64,000 nt of DNA, taken from NCBI GenBank assembly GCA_024509875.1, contig JAMPIV010012272.1, positions 1 through 64,000 of the forward strand. Direction: 5' to 3'. This DNA is from Oreohelix idahoensis (Eukaryota > Mollusca > Gastropoda > Stylommatophora > Oreohelicidae). The first letter of the stretch is position 1; the number at the start of each line of letters is the position of its first letter. Shown here one piece after another: positions 11,690 to 23,115 of the stretch. The translations under genes were made by a program, and so were the position numbers. Under the pieces are notes generated by a model, which ran no database searches, was not told the DNA's origin, and saw nothing but the letters and a program-made list of their open reading frames with translations.

Positions 11690-13064
11690 GATGTCTAAAA
11701 TATGAGTCCACAACCTGAAATAATTAATTATCTTATTTCAACCTTAATAGTAACAAGACTTAATAAAGTGCTTGTATAATCACTATGTTTACTCCAATCT
11801 CTGTGGGAAACAAGACTTGACACCAACTTGTATTATCAAATGTATAATAATATCACAAGTCACTTCTTAATCATCAGTGCACTACACAAATCAGTGCATA
11901 ACCATCAGTTATTTATCATAACTGCACTACAATAGTGCATAAGCAAAAAAACCACCAGTTAGTTATGATAAGTGCACTATAAACCAATAGTGCATGAGCA
12001 TATATGTAACAATAGTGAAAGCTAACTATGCAAGAACTATGTAAACAATAACAAAACAATGTAAACAATAACAAAAACAATGTAAACAATAACAAAGATC
12101 AAAGTCAATGTAAACAATAACAAAGATCAAAGTCAATGTAAACAACAACAAGGATCAAAACAATACGAAAACATTCGCATAAGTCAAATAAATAAACAGC
12201 GAAAACTAAAAAGAAATATCACAAAGAATGTGATGACAAAATGCGAAAAGAAGACAAACAAATGACGTCACAATGTATAAACAAAAATTTTGTAAAGAAC
12301 TAAATAATAGGAAAGAGTAGACCTACAAATACAAACAAATCAAAACAAAACTAAAGAATATGAAAAAATACCGAAAACAACACTGACCATATCGTCACAA
12401 CTAACACAAATTAGCAAAAATATTGCTAACAATTTCCAATTAAGGAAATTGTCCCTAACAGAACGCTATCATAAGACCTCTATGACGTGGTATTTCTTAT
12501 GACAGTCACCACCCATCCAGACCCGCTGAAATATAAACATATAAATATACAAATACAAATAACATATAACATGTAACAAATAGCAAAAGTAGCAAAAAGT
12601 GTGTGAAAGAATACAGAAGGCTCAGCTAGAACATAAGGGCACAGTTCACAAACAAAACAGGCCACTTAACTTCTATGTGTCCAAAACGTCAGCACGGTGC
12701 AGAACAGGTTGAGATCAGCATTCTGAGGATAATGATCCAACGTTGATCAACATCTGCTCCTATAGACAGCCATGACGCAGGAAAATGAGCCTCTGAAACC
12801 GGAACAGTTGTTACGGCACTTGTCCTTCTTCCTAACAGATCAGGAAAAACAATTTGCTCGGAACTTGGCCTTCTAACGTCGGAAAACTGGATACCCACGA
12901 GCAGCGCCGGGTAGTTTCAAAAATCAGCAACCGTCAGGAAATCCGGATACTTTCAACAAAATTTCTTGTAAGGTGGTAGTTGATGCTGTAGTTGTATCTA
13001 GTATGATGATGATGTCTGGGTTTGTTGACCCCCTTGACAGCTGGTACCAGAGTAAACCAACATT
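11690..13064 (-). other. 5' leader of element A with short direct repeats
   Basis: This is non-coding leader RNA sequence between the primer site and gag. It contains about five copies of an ATGTAAACAATAACAAA-type unit (12036-12165) and several copies of a CAGTGCACTA / AGTGCATAA-type unit (11872-11998). No conserved reading frame is visible. Confidence 0.5.
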
Positions 13065-13140
13065 TGGCCACCAAAAATGATAATGGTGCGCCAAAATGCC
13101 AGGTTAATCCCCACACTGGCCACCAAAAATGATAAGGGTG
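13065..13140 (-). promoter_or_regulatory. Primer-binding site of element A, duplicated with the LTR edge
   Basis: On the plus strand, positions 13106-13124 end in GGCCACCA, which looks like the 3' end of a tRNA, separated from the LTR by a short A run. The preceding GGTTAATCCCC resembles a tRNA T-arm. The junction (TGGCCACCA, spacer, LTR edge) occurs at 13117-13140 and again at 13065-13088 with one mismatch in 24 bases, a period of 52. Confidence 0.65.
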
Positions 13141-14538
13141 GATTTAGGCGGACGTCAAATTACCACCCCTATCGACACCAGGTATTAAAGTGCAAGATGT
13201 AGGTGTCTTCTCTGGTTTATGATGTTGCTGTGTATATTGTAGTAGAATAGTTCACAGAGTACAACACAGGCAACATGATGTGTAGAGTCATAGAAATGGT
13301 AACTTCGCTTTACGTTTTATACCATTTATTGCACGCCACAAAACAGTCATGATATATATGTCATCACCAACATAGTTCAACGAAGTACGCATTCAAAATA
13401 ATATTAGCTGATAGTCATGTAGAATCCAATACTCAATATTCATCTTGTAAACAAATAGCTTCCGTATATTCGATATCATAAAGTTCTGGTTCGTGAAGCT
13501 GTATAAATAATATATAGCACAGATCTGGGTACCTAAAGTTCATACATATAAATTCTGCAACAGTGTCAGCTGCAGATCATCAATGTTCATAGATAATAAT
13601 AAATACTCCCTTCCTGATGCTAGCAGATCAGATGTATACAATAAGTCCATTTATCGTCTGCACGTGAATAGCATACATGGAGTACAGGTCAACCCGACCT
13701 TTATAACATTCCTAAGTCTAACCATCTGACTTGGACGTGATCTCTGATATAACGAATCCTGGAACACAGACAATAGTCTTGTTGGTCTAGAGCGACCCAT
13801 ATATGTAACTAGTTCAGGTATAAAGATACCGGTGGCGAAATCCTAATCAAAGTACCTCTCCATTTTTGAATCACACAGGCGAGCAAAGAGCGACAAAAAT
13901 GACGAACTTCTAGATGATAGCGTAAAGTTCAATACAAGAGGAATTACCTTTTTTCGAAATCAACCACTGAACATATGCCTCCAGGCAGGCTTGAATAACA
14001 CTGGGAAATAGTCTAGTTAGCTAACTAACTCACAAAGACAATGTATTTCCCTCAGAAAAATCACAAGACGCAGATTGCGTCCGCTCGCTGCTCAGACCAT
14101 TTCTTAACTCCCCGAGCTGGGCGGAAAACCACAATCGAACTCTCAAAGTCTAGACATGCGCAGAACGCATCTACCTGAGTATCAATTCACACAAGACGAT
14201 TCTAAGAACATACGAGATAAAAGACATACACTATCGCTCCTTTTATGGTCATGAACAGAAAACCTTAAGACAGGTTTCAGACATCTACAACAGTTGACTG
14301 ATACTACCAAATAAGGAGATATGGTCACGCTTCGTTCAAGAAATTATAGACCGAACGTGTCTCGACACAAGAGGAGGTAAACTCATAAAAAATAGTAGTC
14401 TCAAAATCTCGAGTTATGTCGCTTTGACTGTAAAATAATATAATACACATTTCAGTCAAAAAAATGATCATACAAAGACTTTTTACGACAAAATGATTAT
14501 ACAAAGACTTTGGGGAAAAAAATGATCTGTGCGTAACA
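13130..14538 (-). repeat. 5' LTR of element A
   Basis: Same sequence as 4618-6025, with the same TGATAAGGG start and GCGTAACA end. It is followed directly by the TCAAT target duplication (14539-14543) and then by element B's gag. Confidence 0.93.
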
Positions 14539-15077
14539 TCAATCTTACGCACTTTGCATACTGTTTCAAATCTATTTAAATGAAATAGTATATCATCGGC
14601 AGGTGGTTTAAACTGAGGCAATTTTATATTAAAATACTTCGTATTGTCTTTGTTAGAGGAAGCCTGATTAACCTGAGCACTGTGAGAATTACTTTCGTTC
14701 ATTAACTTGAGTTTTTCAAGTTCTAAAGCCATCAATTTTTGCTCGTGTTGTCTCCGGTTTTCGTTTTCGGCCATCTCCGTCTGAAATCTTTTTTCGTTTT
14801 CGGCAGCCTCCATCTGAAATTTTTTTTCGTTTTCGGCAGCCTTCATCTGAAATCTTTTTTCGTTTTCGGCAGCCTACATCTGAAATTTTCTTTCTTCAGC
14901 GGCTAATTTTCTATCCTCAGCCTCTAACTGGCGTTTTCTGTCTTCCATCTCCATTTGAAGTTTTTGTGCTTCTAGTTTTTGAGCTTTATCATACTCGACA
15001 CATGCGAATTGTTTTACTTCTTCAGTGGTCATACCAAGTGCTTTAGCTTGTTTAATAAAATAATCTAAAGTTGCCAT
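14539..15077 (-). pseudogene. Element B Gag N-terminal part
   Basis: This minus-strand frame starts MATLDYFIKQAKALG at 15077 and contains a charged coiled-coil built of 11-residue repeats of the type AAENEKRFQM (about four copies). It ends in capsid sequence with LNRFETVCKV, where element A is inserted. An in-frame TAG at 14871-14873 lies where neighbouring repeats have AAG (Lys), so a point mutation broke the frame inside the repeat array. The downstream half of the same gag resumes at 4617. Confidence 0.85.
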
Positions 15078-16208
15078 CTTGTATAATTGTATAAGTGCTC
15101 AACTTACTTAGTCGAATATTGAAAATAGTTAAGAAGTATTCTTTTATCAACGTATGACAAGTTCCTGTCCAGAGAACCTGTATTAAAATTCCTGTCAATT
15201 TTAGGAATGATAATTTATTATTATTATCAACTAGTTATTAATTAATCATAAAAATATGCATTATAAGATTATAAGAGCTGAACATATCAAATAAAGATGT
15301 AGACAAATAACAAAAACGCCTACGAACGTTTGCAGTAAAAAAAAATTACAGCGGAACGAAAGATAAAAAATGTTCCACAGGCAACATTAATGCAAAGTAA
15401 TGACAATACATGATGACGTCACAGGGTATAAACATAAAGTATGTAAAAAAATAAATGATAGCAAGGTAAGATCAACAAGGACGAACAAAACTTTTGGTAA
15501 AACCAAAGTACACCAAAAAATATACGACGATAAGACGCTGAAACAAAACTACACATCTAAATAGATATGGGTTACAGAGAACCAACACAGTGGACTGAAA
15601 AATCCATCAGCATACATATGCTGGAACTTTCCACCGTGGGAAGTCTGCAAACGTGTCCCTACAGAACACTCACGAAGGCCCGGGGGTGAATCTGGGATGT
15701 TCCCTTCGTAAGTCGCCAACCCAACCAGACAACATAAAACATGGAACATAGAACTTGAAGCATAGATGTGGACATATTAAAAGAAAGGCTCAACATACAA
15801 ACACACCACAGTGGCACTTAGTGTAATTAATAGAGACCACTTAACTTTTTTCGAAGAAAAAATCGCGGCTTCTGCGACACTAATCGGCGATAGGTATCTG
15901 GTGTTGCGTAGATGAGCTTTACTAAACTTGTTGAAGTCCAAAGTTGACCCTGACAATGTACGTGCGTCTGGATCACTTGAAGGTCAGACTTGATAACCGT
16001 TATTTAGACTTCTCAAAGAGAAAAGCAGTGTCCTTGATCTTGAAGATTTGAAAAATTTGCCATGGTAAGGAAACTTGATATCTTCGAACTGCTGCATTAG
16101 TTCTCGAAGCTGTTCTTGATCGTGAGAAAAATTTTCTTCATGTCCCCTTTGACTGTCCCACCTGTTAGACTCCGGGTTATACTTGAGTAGGGGTGGCACG
16201 GTTAGAAC
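15078..16208 (-). other. 5' leader of element B with an LTR-edge-like doublet
   Basis: Non-coding leader between gag and the right LTR. A 71-codon frame at 15984-16199 (minus) has no recognisable domain and is probably fortuitous. An LTR-end-like motif (YTAACA followed two bases later by TGG, minus strand) sits 46 bases inside the proposed LTR boundary (plus-strand TGTTAG at 16163 versus TGTTAA at 16209). It parallels the doublets of A, C, D and E. Confidence 0.45.
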
Positions 16209-18589
16209 TGTTAATACGATTGCTGACTTAAATATTATCAGCTTTGGTCGGGCTTACAGATAGCCGACAAATTGTGGGTCGTAAAGATAGACCAATATTA
16301 ACGTCGTGATAATGATGTGGTCATAAGGTTGACCAACTGGAAAAGTAATGCACACAGGAATCATTGCTCGACATCAAGGACGGTACATTTATTTGTAGAC
16401 GAATTACAGACTATCATCATAATTTCATGTTAAACAAAGTACATCATTTATAATCATCAACTGGCCAATTTGACCGACCTCACTGACCGCTGAAGTCCCA
16501 AGGACGGCGGGAGTATTGCGGTAAATATTTCATATTTCGATTCAATAAGTAATTAATGATGCCAGATATCTTCACTGGAGATTCAACAGTGTAATGATTC
16601 AAAAACGATCCCAGTAGTGGATCTGGACACACTAGCGGCAGGCCATGAAGAGACGTGCCGAAGCCCTACCAAGACCTTGCTGAGAATTTATAGGTGGTAT
16701 TGTGGCGAGAGGTTTTATTTGGCTGTTGGATCAGTATAGTACTGACAATTACAGTGTCTCTTGCTATGCTACTTCACTTTCTCATCACTGACAGTTTCTA
16801 TGCTCACAATGCTGACAGAAATGGTACTAATGTGTACTCATCTCTCTAAGGTCTGTTCTTCTTTGGTTGGTTCACACAACATCGGCTGAGTATCGTTCCT
16901 TTAGCCCACCCAAGACTGAGGGGGACCACAGATGTAGAGTCAGGACAACCTCTATGCTCCTGCGGAGTTCCAGGCAGCTGGATTGACGACCCACGATCTC
17001 AGGTTTTAGGACACGAATAAAACCTGTAACAAGGAAAAATAGGGGCTAATTTCTGTCCTCAAGCCCACCTATTTCTATTGTATATGATATGAGCGTGTCT
17101 CAGTGTTTGCATGTAGGATGAATGACAACATGGCTCAGTATGATTTAGCAATAGCGAGACAAGACAGGTGTCTACTTGCAAAACATTCTTTCTGATAAAC
17201 TAATACATGGATATCATTCAATAATATAAATTCAATGCATGAATACATTCAATAATATAAATTCAATACATGAATACATTCAATACATGAATACATCCCA
17301 TAATATAAGTTCAATACATGAATACATCCAATAATATGTACACCTAGGTGTGATACAACAATGTCCTTCCCCCTATAATATACCAGGCCCTCTCTGACAA
17401 GTGCTATAATATATCCTAACAATAACGTTATGTTCTTATGATAGGAGTATGTGAGACGAGGACTGTTTGGTGATATATCAGGTGGGAGTTATAGGAGACA
17501 ATAGATTGGAGTTAGATGAGACAAGAGATTGAGTCCTAACAAGGACTGTTTTGGTTATATTGCAGTTGGTCTTATCTGAGATAATAGATTGAAGTATTGG
17601 AGACAATAGGTTGAAGTATGAGTCCTATTAGCCTTCGTCTATTCAATCATAATAGGAAATACAATCATTATACTTAATTTCCCCAAGATACAATCAGTAA
17701 CCTGATAGGTAGTATAAATGACACACAACAAATACCAACATTATAGACCTGCGGAAAGCCTATTTTCCTAAAGGTTATCGTAAACATATTTACCCTCTAA
17801 GATTCAAACAGGCCAGTTTTTGACGCGACTTAGCGAAGTAGGCTGCAGGTCGATGCCCTCAGGTAAGCTGTAAATCAAGGTGACAGCTTCTTCCTCTTCA
17901 GTAGGTCGGTAACTCTGGCGTCGTCTCGGTGATGTGTGATTATGCATAAAATCCGCCCGATTATATAGGTAGGGTGAATGCTTAAGGAAAGCGTTTGGTT
18001 GGTTCCTGGCGGAGCAAGCTGATTGGTTTCCTCCGGTTTAGTCTAATTTTATTCAGTTTTAATCCGCCATCTTGCGTGAACATGATGGCCGTTAATTTAT
18101 TCTGTCTCAGAGACTGGTGAACGTTGCTCGTTGATTGGTTGAAGCAAATCTGTATCTCAACATAGTGATTAACAAAGTAGTGGGTTCCACTCGTTTCACG
18201 ACAGGTATCATATCAAGATACTGGAAACAAACGAAACGAGCCAGAATTGGCTAAGGCTAACACTTCACCCTGGAAGGTAGCATATAAATAACATCATAAA
18301 GTCTTCCCACGATAGGGGGGGGGGGGGTAAAGACTTTCAACGAAGTTTGTTGGAAGACGTCTGTCTTCATCAACCGGCTTTTTACATCTCTCAGCGTCAG
18401 CGCTGTTTGGCAACAATCAAAACCCGATCGCACCAAGTTGCGCTGTTTAGTGCAACAATTGGTACGTAATTAATTAAACCTATAATACTTACTCAGATGC
18501 GCACACATAGTGCATCTAACACAGTTAGACTTGCATCTAGTTATGTTAAGTCTCGCACACGTAACTCCTATGCGAAAAAGGACTTAACA
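16209..18589 (-). repeat. 5' LTR of element B, interrupted by a solo LTR
   Basis: From 16247 it matches the window start. The inner edge is placed at TGTTAATACG (16209) because this pairs with the other end TTAACA (18589) as short inverted termini; the left copy is cut by the window edge, so this edge is inferred. Removing 16701-18203 and one GGTAT leaves a continuous LTR of about 870 bases. Confidence 0.75.
16701..18203. mobile_element. Solo LTR (1503 bp) inserted in element B's LTR
   Basis: Comparing the two B LTRs shows an insertion that begins TGTGGCGAGAGG and ends TTTCACGACA, flanked by the 5-bp duplication GGTAT (16696-16700 and 18204-18208). TG...CA termini, a 5-bp duplication and the absence of coding sequence indicate a solo LTR. 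Its ends resemble those of element F (TGTCACGAGAGG ... CTTCACTACA). It contains a tandem array of an AATAATATAAATTCAATACATG-type unit at about 17215-17335. Confidence 0.85.
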
Positions 18590-19234
18590 GTATGCAAATT
18601 TTCAAAACCATAATTTTCAACCTTTCGACTTTCTATAGACTAAATCCACGACCCGACTTAAGGGCATAACCAAAACAGTTGCTCCCCTTAGTCTCAACAT
18701 TTACTAACTCCACCCTCCGGTTACAGTATTAATTCTATTGTATTTGAATAGCTACCAAACTATCAATTAGATTTTTTTTATTTTCACCTTTGGTGTCATT
18801 CAAAATAACGCTTGTATTTTATACTTGTAAAAACAACACTATATTTCTTTTTTGGAAATTCTATTTGATATTTGTATAGAACCTGCTTCTTTCTTCTGTC
18901 ACTCTTTTATTCATCTACACGCCTTCACTCAATAACTCTCTCCTCTTTTTAAAATTATACGTCACACAATCAAAGACTTGTCTAAATCATATCTCTTCAA
19001 AAAAGTTCTCTGGCAGATAATAAGTTAACTGTGCTAAGACACATTCAGCATTGTTCTTGATTTCTGAATATCTCGTGAATACGCCCTCAAGGTAGAAGCA
19101 TCATCATCCTTCTATTTGCATCTCTGTTAAGAGTAATCTTGTGAGAATGTAGATACCTTTGAAGACCCACATTAGATACTCTAGGTTTTGACCATTGCTG
19201 GACCATCACTGAAGAGAAAAGGGAGGCAACCCGT
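18590..19234. other. Unassigned AT-rich DNA
   Basis: This is the flank to the right of element B. It is AT-rich, and I see no gene, repeat match or structure in it. Confidence 0.4.
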
Positions 19235-19400
19235 TACAATGATGACAGTATGATGATGATGACGATTATAATGATGATGATGACGACGACGATTATAATG
19301 ATGATGATGATGATAACAATGACCATGATAATGAATGTGATGATGACGATGACCATGATGATCAATATGATGATGATGACGATTGTAACGATGAGATAAA
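19235..19400. repeat. GAT/GAC trinucleotide-type microsatellite
   Basis: Imperfect runs of GATGATGATGAC and related triplets. His-rich and Ile-rich reading frames on the minus strand here are by-products of the repeat and not genes. Confidence 0.9.
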
Positions 19401-19916
19401 ATGGTGGACATTTAATACGCCTCAAATTCTATTCTGAACACTTGGTCAGGAGAAACTTATTTTCGAGTTTAGCTGGTGTTATTACACCATTCTTCTTCTT
19501 CGTACACTTTGAGAGATCAGAGTTAAAGGGTGATGCTGAACTCCTCGATTTTAGTATAAAAAGATGTGTTACAAATCTGCATGCTGGCCTGCATAAAAAA
19601 AAAAACAACAACAACAGTAAATAAAAGCAAGACCATTGATGGCAGAAATAAACTAACACAGGTAAATTCATTGATCACATACATAAAAAAATGAATCTGG
19701 AAAATCCAATGATACTATCATTGATAGCCTGGAAAAACTGAGGGCAACAGAAGCATACGAAGATGACGGATTACATCTGTAATGGCATAGCAAAACTATA
19801 CCATTACAGCTTGCTTTATCTCAGGTGTTCCAAGTGTAGATATTTCAAAAGGTTTTCTGCCGTTCTTCGTTACACTACCACAGTAAGCAATTTAAATACT
19901 CGACATAATTATTAGC

Positions 19917-20115
19917 TTCCGATTGACAGAGTGGTTAGAGCGGTGGTCTATCGCGGTCAAGGTGCCGGGTTCAAATCACGGTTCCGACCCGCTCCAGTCT
20001 ACCCAGCTGTAAATAAGTACTTGACCAGAGTCAGGGAAGGAAAAGTCAGCGAGGCAGGGAAGTGGGCACCTCACCTGTCGATGCTGGACCTAGTATGATG
20101 AAGTCTTTAACATTT
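19917..20115 (+). mobile_element. tRNA-derived SINE
   Basis: The head has an A-box-like segment (TTGACAGAGTGG near 19923-19934) and a B box (GGTTCAAATC, 19968-19977), the internal promoter of RNA polymerase III. A non-tRNA body follows (TAAATAAGTACTTGACCAG near 20010). It lacks a tRNA cloverleaf after the B box, so it is a SINE and not a tRNA gene. Its 3' end is not clearly defined. Confidence 0.65.
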
Positions 20116-20321
20116 CCACTTCCCTACGGCAGTATCTGCTATTAGAACAATTTTACATAAATATTAAGTCAGAAGAAATCAAGTCCAGCATAAACATAAG
20201 AACTGTCAACTAATACGTCAAGGCATTCCCATAGTGTGGCTGTGACACCTTGGAGAACGAGAAACAGGAAGTTCCAGACTTTCATAAATGGCTGCTTGCG
20301 CTGATTATAAAGGTTGAAAAA

Positions 20322-21139
20322 GTATGACAAGATGACTAATGTGGAACTGATGACAAGATGACTAATGTGGAACTGATGACAATATCGTCAATGTGAAACT
20401 GATGACAAGATGACTAATGTGGAACTGATGACTAATGTGAAACTGATGACAAGATGACTAATGTGGAACTGATGACTAATGTGAAACTGATGACAAGATG
20501 ACTGATGACAAGTTAACTGATGACAAGATGACTAATGTGAAACTGATGACTAATGTGAAACTGATGAAAAGATGACTAATGTGGAACTGATGACTAATGT
20601 GAAACTGATGACAAGATGACTAATGTGAAACTGATGACTAATGTGAAACTGATGACAAGATGACTAATGTGAAACTGATGACAAGATGACTAATGTGGAA
20701 CTGATAACAATATCACTAATGTGGAACTGATAACAATATCACTAATGTGGAACTGATAACAATATCACTAATGTGGAACTGATAACAATATCACTAATGT
20801 GGAACTAATAACAAGATGACTAATGTGGAACTGATAACAATATCACTAATGTGGAACTGATAACAATATCACTAATGTGGAACTGATAACAAGATGACTA
20901 ATGTGGAACTGATAACAATATCACTAATGTGGAACTGATAACAAGATTACTAATGTGACACTGATGACAAGATGACTAATGTGGGACTGATAACAAGATG
21001 ACTAATGTGGAACTGATGACAATATCGCTAACGCGGAACTGATGACAAGATCACTCATGTGGAACTGATTGCAAGATGACTAATGTGGGACTGATGACAA
21101 GATGACTAATGTGACATTGATGACAAGATGACTAATGTG
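20322..21139. repeat. 26-bp satellite array, first piece
   Basis: Tandem units of the type GATGACAAGATGACTAATG plus TGGAACT (26 bp). There are variant runs (GATAACAATATCACTAATG) and several 18-bp short units between about 20400 and 20690. The array stops at 21139, where element D is inserted, and resumes in register at 28276. Confidence 0.93.
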
Positions 21140-22332
21140 TGTCACGTAGGTCTTATGATCATTAAATTGCCTAGATCTTCTTCCTATTCTCTCACCCGGA
21201 TCCTTTTAATTTATTATCTGTCTTTACTTTTTTTCGGTATTTTTCGCATCATTCGTTTGCGAAATATATTTCCTTCCTAATTCGCAAACTTTACCTGTTT
21301 CTTTTCTCAAAACTGAGAATCGCACTAGCATTCTATTACATAGATGTCAGTCAGACGAGAAGTGTTAAAATGCATTCCGTCAGACCGGAGAGCCGACAGC
21401 TGTCTGCAGTTTCCCCGGGGACAGTGTTTTCTTCGGCTGAGTTCTGGGCCGGTAGTGTGATAATTCACTCCACCGGACATGGCAGGCAGACGGAGTGTCT
21501 GCATTTTTCGGTAAACCGCGAGCGTTTCGTCAAAATAGCTCCGGCTTAGCGTGAAAAATCGCTCCGCACTGGAGACGGACTGTCTGAGAGTTGCAACTCA
21601 CGCGCGCTCTCGGTCACTGATGGCAGTTACGACACGCGTTAAGCTGACGTAGGTGTTTTACACGTAAAAAGGGGAGATGATTTCGGAGTTTGAGAAAATG
21701 TGGGATTGTTTGCCCCTGTTTTCAAATATCCACCCAGGAGCTGAAATCTGATTTCATTTCAGTCTCCAACATCTTCAGTAGACGGAACACGCGTGCTAGC
21801 GAATGAAACTTGTATAGCGAATTTCATAGTTCTCGTCAGATTTGTGACGAGCTTCTAACTACCTATCTAGTGAATTATCCTAGTCGTGGTGTTACCGTAG
21901 TTCTGTGGTGAGATTAATATAATAGATATCTAGTATTTTTGAAAGTGATTAAGTGTTAAATCGCCGATTTCATTATATATATATATATATATATATATTC
22001 ATTGTTATAGATTTCCCACGTCTGTGTGTTTAACTGTCGTCACGTGTATGTGCGTGTCCGTGAGTAGATAGAAATATATGTAATATATATATATATATGT
22101 GTTTAGACTGTCTGACGCCTTAAAAGCTGTCGTAGAGGATAGGCGAGAAAGAGAGAAGATTTCCTCGATTTTTTTTTCAGAGACAGCCTCTATATCACAG
22201 TCTATCATCTCACTTGTGGAAATTCTATTTTTTTGTTTTTTTTCTAACTCTCACTGTGTCAATCACCTATTCTAACCTATTCAGAAGGGACCAACCCCAA
22301 GTCTTAATTCTCCTATCTAAAAATCTACGACA
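21140..22332 (+). repeat. 5' LTR of element D (internally deleted)
   Basis: At 1193 bp it is shorter than the 2.6-kb LTRs of element E. It follows E's LTR up to the CATTATATAT tract near 21973 and then jumps to the part corresponding to about 49690 in E. The missing middle section is partly present in D's own 3' LTR, so the loss happened in this copy at the (TA)n tract. Confidence 0.8.
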
Positions 22333-22420
22333 AATGGTTGCTCGTTACCGGGAATTGAACCCAAAATCCTGAGACGATACGACAAATGTGGTCTTGTCCG
22401 AAGGATTTTTGAACTTAGAA
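22333..22420 (+). promoter_or_regulatory. Primer-binding site of element D (tRNA-Pro-like), duplicated
   Basis: Positions 22335-22362 start two bases after the LTR. They are close to the complement of a tRNA-Pro 3' end (TGG..GCTCGT..CCGGGA) and continue through the T-arm complement (GGAATTGAACCC). A second LTR-end/primer-like junction starts at 22378 (TACGACAAATG), exactly 52 bases after the first (22326). Confidence 0.7.
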
Positions 22421-23115
22421 TAGGAAGACGAGACGACTAATATCAGCTCGTCTTTAAGATTTTTATTCTGTAATAGAGTAAGAGTTTGATGTCTTGTGAG
22501 TTGTTATATCTTTAAATAATTTATCCCCTAGACTAACGATCTGTTTACGAGCGTGCTGACCACACAAACTGATAAGTTTTTTCCACAGCATTTGAATAAT
22601 ATACATTTGAGTTACAGGTGGATTTTGTCGGAATATATGTTATTTGTTGATTTGTAATACTAAACGCTGGTAAAGTGGTGAGTGTATAACATTCACTGGG
22701 TTTTGAAGAAGTAGGTGTTTGAGCAAAAGCTAAGGAGTGCGTTTCGGACTATTTGTCCAGATTAATTGCCTCCCTTACCCTAACTGTCTTCAGGGGTGAA
22801 ACTTATAGTGGATTAAAATTAAGGGATTTTTTTTCCTTAAAAATTTTGCAATAATAATTTTGTTTTCCACTGTAGCAACTTATTTTTCAGTGAGTAAATC
22901 TTAACTACCATTTAGTTGGCGTAGTCGTGTTTTGCATTAGGTGCTTTATTGCCGATTAATAGCAGCGATAGTTAGATTTTATTTTGGAGGAGGTATCCCA
23001 GGGTTAAATATATCATCTTTTGATTTTTGGTATTTTTTTTTCCTCGTAAGTGGTAGGAACCAGTGTATCCTTTTTCCTATTTTCTTTCTCCACTAGTCTC
23101 AGTCACTGACATAAT

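Larger units (their letters stand above)
4618..14538 (-). mobile_element. LTR retrotransposon A (Gmr1-like Ty3/gypsy), nearly intact
   Basis: Two near-identical 1.4-kb LTRs (4618-6025 and 13130-14538) flank an internal region on the minus strand. The target duplication TCAAT is present on both sides (4613-4617 and 14539-14543) inside the gag of element B. Coding order is gag, protease, integrase, reverse transcriptase, RNase H, which is copia-like although the RT and the GPY-type integrase tail are Ty3/gypsy-like. I noticed only two differences between the LTRs (one substitution near 5530/14043 and one base in a G run near 6000/14512). The insertion is therefore recent. One single-base frameshift in integrase is the only coding defect seen. 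Confidence 0.95.
1..18589 (-). mobile_element. LTR retrotransposon B (Gmr1-like Ty3/gypsy, degraded), interrupted by element A and a solo LTR
   Basis: Sequence 1-828 is repeated at 16247-18589 once a 1503-bp insertion is removed from the right copy, so the two are the LTRs of one minus-strand element. Between them lie a gag start (15077 to 14539), its continuation (4617 downward) with protease, and reverse transcriptase/RNase H remnants (about 2310-1710). Element A sits in the middle with a TCAAT duplication and splits gag cleanly. The two LTRs differ at many sites, so B is older than A. The left LTR is cut by the window edge, so B's own target duplication cannot be tested; the right flank begins GTATG. 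Confidence 0.85.

Noticed and set aside
15984..16199. Small protein gene in element B's leader
   Set aside because: No counterpart in the related element A leader and no domain; probably fortuitous.
19181..19425. His-rich and Ile-rich frames on the minus strand
   Set aside because: By-products of the GAT/GAC microsatellite.
19917..19990. Possible tRNA gene
   Set aside because: A and B boxes are present but no closing acceptor stem, and a SINE body follows; the same applies to 45055-45125, which has a poly-A tail and target duplication.
20322..21139. Regularly spaced repeats resembling a CRISPR-like array
   Set aside because: Units are contiguous 26-bp tandem repeats with no unique spacers, in a eukaryotic context.
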